64,000 nucleotides of DNA, from positions 1 through 64,000 of the IMG/VR virus record IMGVR_UViG_3300043548_000837. One strand, given 5' to 3'. Origin of the DNA: a virus. Under the pieces are notes generated by a model. That model had not been told where the DNA came from. It searched no databases and worked only from the letters and a program-made list of their open reading frames with translations. Every line of letters begins with the position of its first letter. The first letter of the stretch is position 1. Below are positions 17,318 to 25,973 of this stretch, piece after piece. The translations under genes and the position numbers were made by a program.

Positions 17318-17857
17318 CTACTTTGTGTAGCAGTCGAAGTATCTGGCAAGCAAATGAAGGAAGTCGCTGAGCCTGTTGATGTATTTCAAGAGCACAGGTC
17401 TAGCCTCAGTATTCTCAGCAGCCATTGCAGATAAAAAAGCTCTCTCTGAGCGCCTGCATACTTTAGCTGCGAAATCTGAGAGAGAGCCTAGCTTTGTTTC
17501 TCCATACAATACCCAGCCTTGTTGATCTAGGTCAGGGTTGTCTTGAAGCTCGTCTACTTTAGTATCTAACGTTTCCAAATCGGCGTCCTTGATATGGTCA
17601 TATTTTTCAACATACTCAGTGCGCTTGTCTGCCTCAGCGGCAATCTCTCCCATGAATAGCGTCAGCTTGTGTTGAATTTCAGCAATGAAGCCTCTGTAGG
17701 CTTTATATTTAACTAGCTCGGCCTTGAGTAGGCCTAGAGCCGCGTTGAGCTCATCAATGTCGCCCACAGCGTTTATTATGGCTGTATACTTGAATTCTCT
17801 TGTACCGAAGAGTCTGCCTGTTTTTCCTTTGTCTCCTGACTTTGTGGCTATTTTCAT
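17318..17857 (-). CDS. ATP:cob(I)alamin adenosyltransferase, PduO type
   Basis: A 179-residue protein. I chose the ATG at 17857, preceded by GAGAGG, over an in-frame TTG at 17878. T-K-S-G-D-K-G-K-T-G-R-L-F-G at the N-terminus is the ATP-binding loop of PduO-type adenosyltransferases. D-E-L-N-A-A-L-G and the C-terminal C-R-R-S-E-R...Y-I-N-R-L-S-D-F-L-H-L-L-A-R are the other family signatures. The enzyme transfers adenosyl from ATP to cob(I)alamin, making coenzyme B12. A B12-dependent ribonucleotide reductase lies 1.2 kb away, so it probably secures the cofactor for phage dNTP synthesis. Confidence 0.9.
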   Translation of the reverse strand: MKIATKSGDKGKTGRLFGTREFKYTAIINAVGDIDELNAALGLLKAELVKYKAYRGFIAEIQHKLTLFMGEIAAEADKRTEYVEKYDHIKDADLETLDTKVDELQDNPDLDQQGWVLYGETKLGSLSDFAAKVCRRSERAFLSAMAAENTEARPVLLKYINRLSDFLHLLARYFDCYTK

Positions 17858-17913
17858 ACTCACATAACTACCTCTCAAACCTTTGGTGGTTAGAGATTCT
17901 TTAAGTTAATTGG

Positions 17914-17919
17914 TATAAT
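17914..17919 (+). promoter_or_regulatory. -10 element (TATAAT) six bases before the MYG1-like gene
   Basis: A consensus TATAAT six bases upstream of the ATG at 17926, with no ribosome-binding site. The best -35 (TTAGAG, 18-base spacer) is weak. Confidence 0.45.
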
Positions 17920-17925
17920 ATATTG

Positions 17926-18963
17926 ATGGAAGCTAACAGCTATTCCACGACAAAGCCTGTCTCACAGGTAACCAGCGGAGTTGAATCCGCTAAAATTAGC
18001 CGCATCATCACACATAGTGGTCCCTTCCACTGTGACGATGTCTTTGCGGTAGCTTGTTTTAAGTTACTGGATCCTGGTGTTGAGGTGGTGCGTACGCGGG
18101 ACCAGGGTTTGCTGGCTGCAGGAAACCTTGACCCGCAAACGGCGTTGGTAGACGTGGGCGGTGAGTTCAACCCTGCCAACCTGGCATTTGACCACCACTT
18201 TGTGGGGTCTCCAGTCAGGGAGAACGGCGTGCCTTACGCGGCTTTCGGGATGGTAGCGGAGTATCTGTACCCGGAGCAGCTACGTAATTCAGAGGGCTTT
18301 TATCAGCTGGTCACTGCAATTGATTGCTCAGACAATGGAGTCAAACAACCAGGGTGGTCGCTGTCTAAGACAGTGCATAAGTGCAATCCAGTCAACAGCC
18401 ATGCGTTCGATGACCGGTTTAAATCGCTGGTCGAGATCGCTAGACAGATCATTCAAGGAGTATTTGAGCAAGAGTACTCTCTTGAGTTTGCTGCCGGGAG
18501 GCTGGAATCTCATCCCTTGGTGGTAGACTGGGTCGAAGAGCATGACGAAGCATTAAAAGCTTCGGAAACTAGAGTACGCACTGCTTTTGAGCAGGAGGGT
18601 CCATTGCTACTGCTAGAGCAGTATGAGCCTGCGTTGATGGATACCGCTGATGAAGCGCCTATCGACAAACTGTTCTCCATCTATCCTTCTCCGTCAGGGG
18701 AGTGGATGGTGCAACAGATCCCTGCTTCAAAGGGCTCGTTTGAGGGAAGAAAAAAGCTGCCTGCTCACTGGGCAGGTAAGAGAGGTGAAGATCTCAACGC
18801 TCTCTCACTGGTAGAGGGATGCGTGTTCTGCCACCCTGGTCGGTTTATCTGCGGCAACAAAACACGCGAAGGAGCTGTAGAGATGGCCAAACTCGCGGTG
18901 TTCTTTGCCACCCTTCCCTCTAACAATGAGCACGTCCCTTCGTCAGGGCAAGTGTGCGCTTAA
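17926..18963 (+). CDS. MYG1-family (UPF0160) DHH-type phosphoesterase/exonuclease
   Basis: A 345-residue protein. I chose the ATG at 17926 over the adjacent TTG. I-I-T-H-S-G-P-F-H-C-D-D-V-F-A, A-L-V-D-V-G-G and L-A-F-D-H-H-F are the metal-binding motifs of the MYG1/UPF0160 family, a branch of the DHH phosphoesterases. In eukaryotes MYG1 is a 3'-5' RNA exonuclease. Length matches the full family, and the C-terminal region with C-V-F-C-H-P-G-R-F-I-C-G also fits. In the phage it could degrade RNA or recycle nucleotides; the substrate is inferred, not shown. Flanked by the two B12-related genes on the opposite strand, with a bidirectional terminator at its end. Confidence 0.85.
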   Translation: MEANSYSTTKPVSQVTSGVESAKISRIITHSGPFHCDDVFAVACFKLLDPGVEVVRTRDQGLLAAGNLDPQTALVDVGGEFNPANLAFDHHFVGSPVRENGVPYAAFGMVAEYLYPEQLRNSEGFYQLVTAIDCSDNGVKQPGWSLSKTVHKCNPVNSHAFDDRFKSLVEIARQIIQGVFEQEYSLEFAAGRLESHPLVVDWVEEHDEALKASETRVRTAFEQEGPLLLLEQYEPALMDTADEAPIDKLFSIYPSPSGEWMVQQIPASKGSFEGRKKLPAHWAGKRGEDLNALSLVEGCVFCHPGRFICGNKTREGAVEMAKLAVFFATLPSNNEHVPSSGQVCA

Positions 18964-18980
18964 ACTTTAAATAGCGACGG

Positions 18981-19032
18981 AAAAAGAGAGTAGCTGAGAG
19001 GGTTGATCGCCTCTCAAGTCTACTCTCTTTTT
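18981..19032. terminator. Bidirectional terminator between the convergent MYG1-like and nrdJ genes
   Basis: Outer arms AAAAAGAGAGTAG / CTACTCTCTTTTT (13 bp) enclose an inner stem TGAGAGG/CCTCTCA. Poly-A on one side and poly-T on the other allow termination in both directions. Confidence 0.85.
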
Positions 19033-19066
19033 TAGCTATCAGCTATTCCCGTCGAATCTGACGGGT

Positions 19067-20917
19067 TTAGATTTCTAGGCTGCATGCACCACCAGCGCAA
19101 GCAACTTCACCTTTGAAATCTGTATTATCTTTTCTCTCCTTGATATCTTCGAACCTATAGTCTTCAGCAATTAGGTTGAAGGCTTTTTCCAGAACTTCAA
19201 AGACCTCAGGATGCGGCGGCTGACTATAAGGCAGGTATTTATAATCACCCCCATCATATGGAATGAGACTAATACCATAATAAGAATCTCTGTTTTCCAG
19301 CATCCAGCGCTTGATGCTTTCTTTTTCGTGCTCATGGTAGTTGATTGTGAGACTGATGTTGTGCGTGTTTGGTCCTTCGAGGTGGCCAGGAACAATCCAG
19401 CTATCGTACAAATCTTTCACACGCTCCAGGCACTGTACAGCTGTTTCTTGGCTGCGTAGCAATGTGGTATCGTAAAGCTTGATAGGTACCTGCATAATCA
19501 TATCGTTGTTGTTAAACGGATCGTCTACAACGAAGGCGGGGAACTTTTTAGCTAGAGACTTGGCGAGCGCACTATGCTTATCCATACGCACTCTACGAAC
19601 ATAGCGCACTTCGTGCCCTGCATGAACTCCTGCAGTTGTACCTAACCAAGAGCTGCTGGTACCTGAGGGTTTGGTTGTAGTAATCCTTCGAGCTGGACGA
19701 ATACCCAACTTGGCTGCCCAGACCTTGTTTACTTCTACTGCAGTAATTGCTCCTTCTTTAAGGTTTTCAGGAGTCAATATTGCTTGGGCTTCTGCTTGGC
19801 CAGTAATACTGACACCAAGCAAAGCTTCTTCATCCGCATTCTTTTTCCACTCAGGTTGAACATACTGGAAGTCTGTATATGTGGCCTGAAGCGTTCCGAT
19901 AATGGTGGCACTGATGACTGCTTTGAGCCAATCGTCTTTACTGAAGCACTGAGCAGCATTGATCTCGGTGAGATTGCACACACCCATACTCTTGAGCGCA
20001 ATCTCATGGCACGGGTTGAAGCCCATCTCGTCATCGTTAGTTAAAGATAGCCCTGGCTCTGCTTGCCCTCCAGCAAAGCAAGCATCAATAATCTTTGCGC
20101 CTACCTGATTGAAGTTAGGGTCGTCTTTGCGCAGCACGGCAGAGTTGTTTGCTCTGGCTAGCTCGGGATACTTCTCCCACCATGCTCCAGCCTTGCAGTT
20201 CAAGAGTTCTTCATCGTCGGCGTCAAACAAGCTGATTAATGCTCCGCGACGTACACCACCAACAACAACACAGTCAGCGATCAAACAGGAAATTCTGTGA
20301 CACTCGAACGGTGTAAGCTGTCTGCTGCTAGCTTTACGCAGAATAGCTCTAACGTTAGCATGCATCTTTACAAGAGCTTTAGGTCCGCTAGCTGTTCCTC
20401 CTGTAGACAACGGAGCACCCATTGGGCGAATCTGAGTATAGTCGAACTGCAAATCAGGATTTGCAAAAAGGGCGAGCAAACTATCACACCAACCTTCCGC
20501 AGAGTCGTTGATGATATATGGAGCTTCTACAGAGCCTTCAGGAATAGTTGGAAGCTGCCCAATGTGCCTCTTCTTAACACTGAAGCCTACACCCACACCA
20601 CTCATACTCATATAGAACAGGTCGGCAAAGTCTTTGAACTTTGTGATGTTGATGAAGCTGCAGTTGAACATTCTGTTGTTTCTGCGCTCGATAGCTTCAC
20701 CAGCGAACTGGAAACTTCTCATCGAAGGAACTACACGACCAGCAAACACTTGTTCATACGCTTTTTCAATAGCCTCTGCATGATTAGGAAACTTACGAAT
20801 ATGCATGTCCATATTCCTTTTAATTGTTTCCTCTCTAGTCTCTCTACGAAGCTCTTCAGGAAGATACTTTGCGTAAGTTCTGTAGTGTACTAGTTTACTT
20901 AGGAATTCTTTACTCAT
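19067..20917 (-). CDS. nrdJ: Adenosylcobalamin-dependent ribonucleoside-triphosphate reductase (class II)
   Basis: A 616-residue protein. V-V-P-S-M-R-S-F-Q-F-A-G and N-R-M-F-N-C-S-F near the N-terminus, G-F-N-P-C-H-E-I-A-L (active-site cysteine near residue 300), and K-P-S-G-T-S-S-S-W-L-G are signatures of the monomeric class II enzyme typified by Lactobacillus leichmannii RTPR. The C-terminal C-A-G-G-A-C-S-L-E-I supplies the redox-active cysteine pair. It converts NTPs to dNTPs using an adenosylcobalamin-generated thiyl radical and works with or without oxygen. It is a convergent neighbour of the MYG1-like gene; dCMP deaminase lies upstream, forming a nucleotide module. Confidence 0.93.
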   Translation of the reverse strand: MSKEFLSKLVHYRTYAKYLPEELRRETREETIKRNMDMHIRKFPNHAEAIEKAYEQVFAGRVVPSMRSFQFAGEAIERRNNRMFNCSFINITKFKDFADLFYMSMSGVGVGFSVKKRHIGQLPTIPEGSVEAPYIINDSAEGWCDSLLALFANPDLQFDYTQIRPMGAPLSTGGTASGPKALVKMHANVRAILRKASSRQLTPFECHRISCLIADCVVVGGVRRGALISLFDADDEELLNCKAGAWWEKYPELARANNSAVLRKDDPNFNQVGAKIIDACFAGGQAEPGLSLTNDDEMGFNPCHEIALKSMGVCNLTEINAAQCFSKDDWLKAVISATIIGTLQATYTDFQYVQPEWKKNADEEALLGVSITGQAEAQAILTPENLKEGAITAVEVNKVWAAKLGIRPARRITTTKPSGTSSSWLGTTAGVHAGHEVRYVRRVRMDKHSALAKSLAKKFPAFVVDDPFNNNDMIMQVPIKLYDTTLLRSQETAVQCLERVKDLYDSWIVPGHLEGPNTHNISLTINYHEHEKESIKRWMLENRDSYYGISLIPYDGGDYKYLPYSQPPHPEVFEVLEKAFNLIAEDYRFEDIKERKDNTDFKGEVACAGGACSLEI

Positions 20918-21012
20918 ATTTTCTTATTGTTGGCTAACTGGTCTTTTATACTAGCTAATTTACGCTCTAGGGTACAGAGAATTAATTTTTGGAGGCTAAA
21001 TATAAACTCTTG

Positions 21013-21462
21013 CTAAATTAAAAAGCTGTGATCCTCAGCTAAATTAGGCTCAAATTTACGCAAAGCTATGTTAAACTTTTTTGCATTGTTCAGCGCCTCC
21101 TGATCTCTGATGTAGAGATCTGCATAAACGATTTCTTTGACTCCGTAAGCAGCGCAGAGCACAAGACAATTTGTGCAAGGTAAAAGAGTCACATACAGAT
21201 AGTATGGCTCGCCTGGCTTTGTGTATTTCAAGCAATTGCACTCAGCATGGATCACGTAAGGTCTGCGAGCGTCTCTGTCTCTCCAGTCTATTTCAATTCC
21301 TGGAGGAGCTCCGTTATATCCTGTGCTTATGATCGAGTGATCTTCTCTAAAGGCTGCGGCTCCCACAATAACATAAGGGTCGGGGGATCTTTGTGCTGCA
21401 GCTTTAGCTATAAGCATTCCATACTCGTCCCAGTTTGGGCGAGGTCTTTCTGTACTGTTCAT
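21013..21462 (-). CDS. Deoxycytidylate (dCMP) deaminase
   Basis: A 149-residue protein from the ATG at 21462; a TTG 36 bases upstream (21498) overlaps the preceding gene and is less likely. H-A-E-C-N-C-L gives the zinc-binding His and catalytic Glu, and L-P-C-T-N-C-L gives the two zinc cysteines of the cytidine/deoxycytidylate deaminase fold. G-Y-N-G-A-P-P-G is typical of dCMP deaminases (Y-N-G-x-P). The enzyme makes dUMP for thymidylate synthesis. It sits upstream of nrdJ on the same strand. Confidence 0.92.
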   Translation of the reverse strand: MNSTERPRPNWDEYGMLIAKAAAQRSPDPYVIVGAAAFREDHSIISTGYNGAPPGIEIDWRDRDARRPYVIHAECNCLKYTKPGEPYYLYVTLLPCTNCLVLCAAYGVKEIVYADLYIRDQEALNNAKKFNIALRKFEPNLAEDHSFLI

Positions 21463-21467
21463 GCGCG

Positions 21468-21656
21468 CTAACCTAGCGCATGGAACATCGACCTGCAAAG
21501 GTTTTTTAGCGCTAGTTCGACAAGCTCATCATCAAGGCGGTCGAAGTTTGTGAAGGTTATGTCTGTGCCGTCGTAACCCGCATAAAGCGTAAACGCCCCA
21601 TCATAGATGATGGTTATTTGGTCTGTCTCTATATCATAATCAAACTCGAAGCTCAT
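21468..21656 (-). CDS. Small acidic protein of unknown function
   Basis: A 62-residue acidic protein (about 14 Asp/Glu, many aromatics) starting F-E-F-D-Y-D-I-E-T-D-Q-I-T-I-I-Y. It is five bases upstream of the dCMP deaminase start, implying an operon. Not recognised; possibly a small regulator or inhibitor. Confidence 0.45.
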   Translation of the reverse strand: MSFEFDYDIETDQITIIYDGAFTLYAGYDGTDITFTNFDRLDDELVELALKNLCRSMFHALG

Positions 21657-21690
21657 TTGTCCTATTGTTTTTTATCTCAATACCTACTAG

Positions 21691-21696
21691 TATATT
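21691..21696 (+). promoter_or_regulatory. Possible -10 element (TATATT) before the RNA polymerase beta-middle gene
   Basis: TATATT five bases before the ATG at 21702, without a ribosome-binding site. The -35 region is only a T-run. Confidence 0.35.
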
Positions 21697-21701
21697 TAAG
21701 T

Positions 21702-22394
21702 ATGCATGTAAGTAAACAAGAAAAAATAACTAAGCTTAAAGAGATTCTAAAGGCCATGAAGCTAGACGCTGGTGTCATGGGTAGAACATTGTCTAGTAAT
21801 TCAGGTAACGTTACTCCTCAAGTGATGTTGGCTGCGTCTGAAAAGCTCATCGCTGTATTTAGCCGACAGACTCCTCCAGACGATCGAGATAACGTGGTGT
21901 TTTCAAAGTTTCTTGGTACTGAAGATTATATTAAAGAGCATATCGAGCACGATGCAGGCAAGGTGCAGCTTAAGGCTAAAAACAAACTAAGACAGAAAAG
22001 AAATCTTAGCTGGCTGCATGCAGGCTTTTTTACACCTCAGATTAAAAGTGTTTTTGTAGGCAACGCGCTAGCTCAGAATATCGAGGGTGTTAATCCTATG
22101 GAGCAGTACATGCTTGCACACAAAGTTACCAAAATGGGTGAAGGCGGTATCGGCAGTACTGAGGCAATTCCAGATAGTTCTCGTGAAGTTAATGAAAGTC
22201 AGTTTGGCTTGATGGACCCTATCCAAACGGTAGAAGCTACCACCATCGGTGTTGTTAACTTCTTTGCACACAACACGAGAAAAGGGTTAGATGGTAAGCT
22301 GTACAGGCAGGTGATTAACAACGCTACAGGTAAGCCTGTATGGATTGACCATCAAGAGTTCTTGAGCTCTACAATTGATGTTCCTGAGCATTAA
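21702..22394 (+). CDS. RNA polymerase beta subunit, middle segment (lobe/Rif region)
   Basis: A 230-residue protein from the ATG at 21702; no cellular beta is this short. P-P-D-D-R-D-N-V-V-F-S-K-F-L-G aligns with the D-D-I-D-H-L-G-N-R motif. F-V-G-N-A-L-A-Q-N-I-E-G-V-N-P-M-E matches S-S-Q-L-S-Q-F-M-D-Q-x-N-P-L. F-G-L-M-D-P-I-Q-T-V-E-A-T-T-I-G matches the P-I-E-T-P-E-G-P-N-I-G strand of the rifampicin pocket, with Glu changed to Gln. It ends where the fusion protein at 36636 resumes the beta alignment (S-P-V-T-N-L-I-P), and it continues from the N-terminal piece at 28114-28776 (minus). It stands alone between minus-strand genes. Confidence 0.85.
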   Translation: MHVSKQEKITKLKEILKAMKLDAGVMGRTLSSNSGNVTPQVMLAASEKLIAVFSRQTPPDDRDNVVFSKFLGTEDYIKEHIEHDAGKVQLKAKNKLRQKRNLSWLHAGFFTPQIKSVFVGNALAQNIEGVNPMEQYMLAHKVTKMGEGGIGSTEAIPDSSREVNESQFGLMDPIQTVEATTIGVVNFFAHNTRKGLDGKLYRQVINNATGKPVWIDHQEFLSSTIDVPEH

Positions 22395-22395
22395 G

Positions 22396-23238
22396 TTATT
22401 CGGTAGTAGTTACGTAAGACTCAACAATATTGCAGGTCTTAGTCGTTTCATCATATTTTGCCAAAAAGTAAGCTCTGCCGTCTTGTGCAAGAGTTACGGT
22501 GGGGTAGCCTTTGGTTTCGTCGCAAGGCAGAGTTATAATATAGTAGTCTACACCATCTTCAGGAGTAAAACTAAAGTTGTATGAAAATTTGCACGGAGAA
22601 CCTGGTTGATTTTTTTCGAATTCGTTTAATTCAACTTCACCGATCTGATCAAAATCAATATATTCGTCAGTATATGAGGAAGTGAAAGTACCCAGTAGAA
22701 TACCTGAAGACATTGCAGATATGCTTGCGCTTGCGGTAGATGCGCTCTGTTGAGCGTTATTAGGATCATTAGGATCTGGAGGGGGTCCTGCTAGCGCTGG
22801 AACGCCCGCAGACACAGTGTACTCTACGCCATTATACGTTATATTTCCATCAAGCGGTGTTCCACTTCCTGAGCCTTCATCATAATAAGAATAAAGCAGT
22901 ACAGTTGAAAGGTCAGTAGAGGCGCAAGGTATTGAGTATACTGACGTCCCGAAATCGGTAACTAGATAGCAGCCAGCACCTCCTCCTCCACTTCCACCAC
23001 CAGCTCTATAAATTTCGCCTTCGCCGGTGCACACACTGAAGCGGTATTCAAATGATACTCCTGGGCAGCCGTAGGTGCTGTTGTAGCAATCTATTTCCTG
23101 TTGCGTAGCTTCAGAAGTCCAAGAAACATCAGCGCGAGTGTTGTTGTCGTATTTCCTCAGTACGAAGTTACAATTACTCGTAACTGGTTCACATCCTCCA
23201 CCACAACCGCATCCACAAGATCCTAGTATTGAAGCCAT
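22396..23238 (-). CDS. Cysteine/glycine-rich virion-like protein
   Basis: A 280-residue protein. The N-terminus is unusually rich in Cys and Gly (G-S-C-G-C-G-C-G-G-G-C), with a further Gly-rich patch near residue 80. A central segment, D-G-N-I-T-Y-N-G-V-E-Y-T-V-S-A-G-V-P-A-L, resembles the repeat of the large fibre at 1668-4565. The C-terminal ~100 residues look like a beta-sandwich. Six bases after the following minus gene start on the same strand, so probably one transcript with the 909-residue protein. An appendage or baseplate-decoration role is inferred. Confidence 0.5.
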   Translation of the reverse strand: MASILGSCGCGCGGGCEPVTSNCNFVLRKYDNNTRADVSWTSEATQQEIDCYNSTYGCPGVSFEYRFSVCTGEGEIYRAGGGSGGGGAGCYLVTDFGTSVYSIPCASTDLSTVLLYSYYDEGSGSGTPLDGNITYNGVEYTVSAGVPALAGPPPDPNDPNNAQQSASTASASISAMSSGILLGTFTSSYTDEYIDFDQIGEVELNEFEKNQPGSPCKFSYNFSFTPEDGVDYYIITLPCDETKGYPTVTLAQDGRAYFLAKYDETTKTCNIVESYVTTTE

Positions 23239-23243
23239 ATGAG

Positions 23244-25973
23244 TTATTCTGTAGTGTCTGAGCTAGCTTGCGTTGCTGTACCTGACGAGTCTTGAGGGTC
23301 ACTCATCAAAACCCAAGCTTTTTTAGTTTTCCCATCCACACAAATATCTATTTGTTGGAAATAGATGTAGGTATTAGCTGGAAGCCCGTTAGGGTCTATT
23401 TTAACCGTGGTACCTGTATTTGTAGTAGATAGGGTGATTGCACCGTCCTCTACGACCATTTTGGCGGAATCTCCTGTAGACTCTATGGTTCCTGGATATA
23501 TGTATGTGTTGAGAGGATTTCCTGGCTCTACTTCCTGAGTAATGGTAGCTCCATTGATTGTGGTAGTGGTATTATCCATACCAGTTACAGTGATAGTACC
23601 TTTATCTATATGGGTATTGTCGTAACCAGTATCTGCTTCTGAATTATTACCGCAAGTTATCGCTCCATTATATATTCGTACAGTTCCGTCAGTTCCCGCG
23701 ATATTAACATCGTCTTTACATATTTCTGTATAATTGTTTGCTCCGCCTGAGTTAGTGCCGCTTCCTGTATCTGTTCCTATAAATGTAATCTTTCCTGGAC
23801 TAATTTCTGTCCTACCGCAACCCTGTCCTCCGGTACTCTCGGTAGGATACAGCTTAATATAGCCCCCACTGATCTCTCCTTTATTTTGACCTACCTTATC
23901 TGTAAAAAATGCGTAGTAATCTCGCATTTCTATCGAACCAAGCTCTCCGTTATCGATTGTAAGTCCGGACCCAGCCAAAGATACGCTCCGGTCACCTGTG
24001 ACGTGTGTCAGCTCCTTACTGTCTATATAGGTATACCCGTCAGCACCGTTCAGGTTAATAGTGCTGCTACATAAATCTATTGAGCTTCCGCTGCCGCCGT
24101 TTGATGCGCCTCCAATACCTTCACAACAGTCTCTGGGTACATAGGTATCAGCCTGAACTTGACTGAAATTGATGACTCCCTCACACATGTTTATGAAATG
24201 CTGACAATTGTTTGTGCAGCAGGGTTCTTGTGTCTGATGTATGTGTGTGACCTCTAGAACATCTACGTTCAGCTGGTGGATACAAGGAGTGTTTTTGTCG
24301 CAGTTATAGCAGCAGCATCCACCACCTCCTCCACCTCCTCCACCTCCTCCACCTCCTCCACCTCCTCCACCTCCACTACCACCTCCACCACCTCCACTAC
24401 CACCTCCACCTCCACTACCTCCACTACCATCTCCACCTCCAGTTCCTCCTCCTCCTGTACCTGTACCAATGACACTGCCTCCTTGTACAGGCAAGAACAC
24501 TGAAGCATTACCCATAGTAAAAGACACCTTACTAACACAAGGGTCTTTTTTATCTTTAACTACGGTTAGTGTAGGCTTTAGGTCTATGGTGCCTATAGGA
24601 AGATTATTTATATTATAAAGAGTTATCTTCCCTCCACCTTTATTCTCCACATCAAGCGTAGGCTCTTTGCAGGCTTCAATTTCTATCTCGCCTGATAAGG
24701 TAACCCCGCAGTTTGGCTGTCCGCTAGCCTGCAGCATTAGCGGTTTTTTAATTTTAACAGGTTTTCCTTTTATTACGAGCGAAGACTGCGCTTGAAAATC
24801 TACACAGGCGTCTACATTAATCTCTCCTTCTAGAGCCAGCTCACAATTATTGTAAGATACAAGCCTTAATGTACTTGGGACTGTTTCTGTTATCACTTCG
24901 TCGCTCTCACCAGGCTGCGGACCTTCAGCGCCTTTTTTAACCCTTTCTTCTGGAGGAAGCTTATTTAATTCGGTGTAGTACTCGGGAGTTTTAGGTGGAG
25001 GAGGTTTAGCAGTAATATACTCGTCATAGACTATGACTGTTTTACCGTTGAAGTCCGTATATCTTGTTATTTCTTTAGCTCCTGGAGCAGGAAGCTGTGC
25101 TCCAATTTTTGCAAATTTTTTAATGGTTCTTGATGTAGCAGAACCATTAAATCTAACTGATGAACCTACGTTTACTTCTTTACAGGCGTCTACAGCTATA
25201 ACGCCTGCCATGACAATTCCACAAGTTTCACCGTCAGAATAAGGCTGGAAGTACAAAGAGCTTCTTTCTACAGGCTCACCATAAAATATGATACCGTTAT
25301 GTACTTCAAGTTGTCGACATACCTCAAGAGTTGCAATATTTCCATATATCGTAAGTCCACAATCAGGAGCTGATGTTGTTTCCGCCCAAATATTCCCGTG
25401 CGTCGCACCAGAGAATGTAATGTCTGCGGTGGCTGTAAAATTTTCGCAAGCGGTTACATTTATATCGCCTAGAAGGGAAATTCCGCAGTCAGGCTGACTG
25501 TTAGCGGTTACGTTAAAGCTACTATTTTTAGCTGCGCCGCTGAAGGTGACTTTGTTCTCGGCAGTAAAAGATTCACAAGCCTCAACACAGATAGACCCTT
25601 CTAAAGTTATTCCGCATTCTGATGGAATTCCTTCTTCTGCTCTTTCAGGTCCGGTGGATGTAAGAGCTAGATAGCTGTTTCGTGTAGACGGACAGGTCTT
25701 TACTTTCGCAGAAGTAGTAAGTACTTCGCAGGAAGGAAAATTTACCGGAGGAGGAGGTACGTATACTGGAGGTACAGGAATTACCGGAGGAAACTGAAAC
25801 TCACAAGATGGGTCTAGTTCAAGTAGAGGCTTTTGAGTTAAAACTAAAGGCACCTCAGGCGGTAATTCGCACTGAGGTGGCTGCGCTGACTTGGGGATTG
25901 CGAGATACTCTGTGTAGTATTCTGGAACTATTCCGCCAAGGTGAATTTTAGATGCATCTATTTTAGGAGCCAT
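23244..25973 (-). CDS. Large repetitive virion protein with poly-glycine hinge
   Basis: A 909-residue protein. The N-terminal ~80 residues are Pro-rich. Residues ~90-440 hold about six repeats of a C-G-I/L-x-L/I-x-G-x-I-x-V-x-A-C pattern, each with two cysteines. Residues ~495-555 are a Gly/Ser-rich hinge with 19 consecutive glycines followed by C-C-C-Y-N-C. The C-terminal half has H-x-N-x-C and D-G-x-I-T-type short repeats suggesting a beta-helix, ending in D-I-C-V-D-G-K-T-K-K-A-W-V-L-M-S-D-P. This resembles a baseplate spike, fibre or wedge-associated structural protein. No enzymatic domain is visible. Confidence 0.55.
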   Translation of the reverse strand: MAPKIDASKIHLGGIVPEYYTEYLAIPKSAQPPQCELPPEVPLVLTQKPLLELDPSCEFQFPPVIPVPPVYVPPPPVNFPSCEVLTTSAKVKTCPSTRNSYLALTSTGPERAEEGIPSECGITLEGSICVEACESFTAENKVTFSGAAKNSSFNVTANSQPDCGISLLGDINVTACENFTATADITFSGATHGNIWAETTSAPDCGLTIYGNIATLEVCRQLEVHNGIIFYGEPVERSSLYFQPYSDGETCGIVMAGVIAVDACKEVNVGSSVRFNGSATSRTIKKFAKIGAQLPAPGAKEITRYTDFNGKTVIVYDEYITAKPPPPKTPEYYTELNKLPPEERVKKGAEGPQPGESDEVITETVPSTLRLVSYNNCELALEGEINVDACVDFQAQSSLVIKGKPVKIKKPLMLQASGQPNCGVTLSGEIEIEACKEPTLDVENKGGGKITLYNINNLPIGTIDLKPTLTVVKDKKDPCVSKVSFTMGNASVFLPVQGGSVIGTGTGGGGTGGGDGSGGSGGGGGSGGGGGGSGGGGGGGGGGGGGGGGGGGCCCYNCDKNTPCIHQLNVDVLEVTHIHQTQEPCCTNNCQHFINMCEGVINFSQVQADTYVPRDCCEGIGGASNGGSGSSIDLCSSTINLNGADGYTYIDSKELTHVTGDRSVSLAGSGLTIDNGELGSIEMRDYYAFFTDKVGQNKGEISGGYIKLYPTESTGGQGCGRTEISPGKITFIGTDTGSGTNSGGANNYTEICKDDVNIAGTDGTVRIYNGAITCGNNSEADTGYDNTHIDKGTITVTGMDNTTTTINGATITQEVEPGNPLNTYIYPGTIESTGDSAKMVVEDGAITLSTTNTGTTVKIDPNGLPANTYIYFQQIDICVDGKTKKAWVLMSDPQDSSGTATQASSDTTE
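24318..24470 (-). repeat. Gly-codon microsatellite (GGTGGAGGA-type) coding a glycine hinge
   Basis: A run of GGA/GGT codons in the 909-residue gene, including 19 consecutive glycine codons at 24318-24374, then glycine stretches broken by serine. Period-9 and period-3 structure makes it prone to slippage. Confidence 0.8.

Noticed and set aside
24269-24538. Val/Glu-rich and Ser/Thr-rich ORFs over the glycine microsatellite
   Set aside because: They are alternative frames of the glycine-codon repeat, explained by the 909-residue gene.
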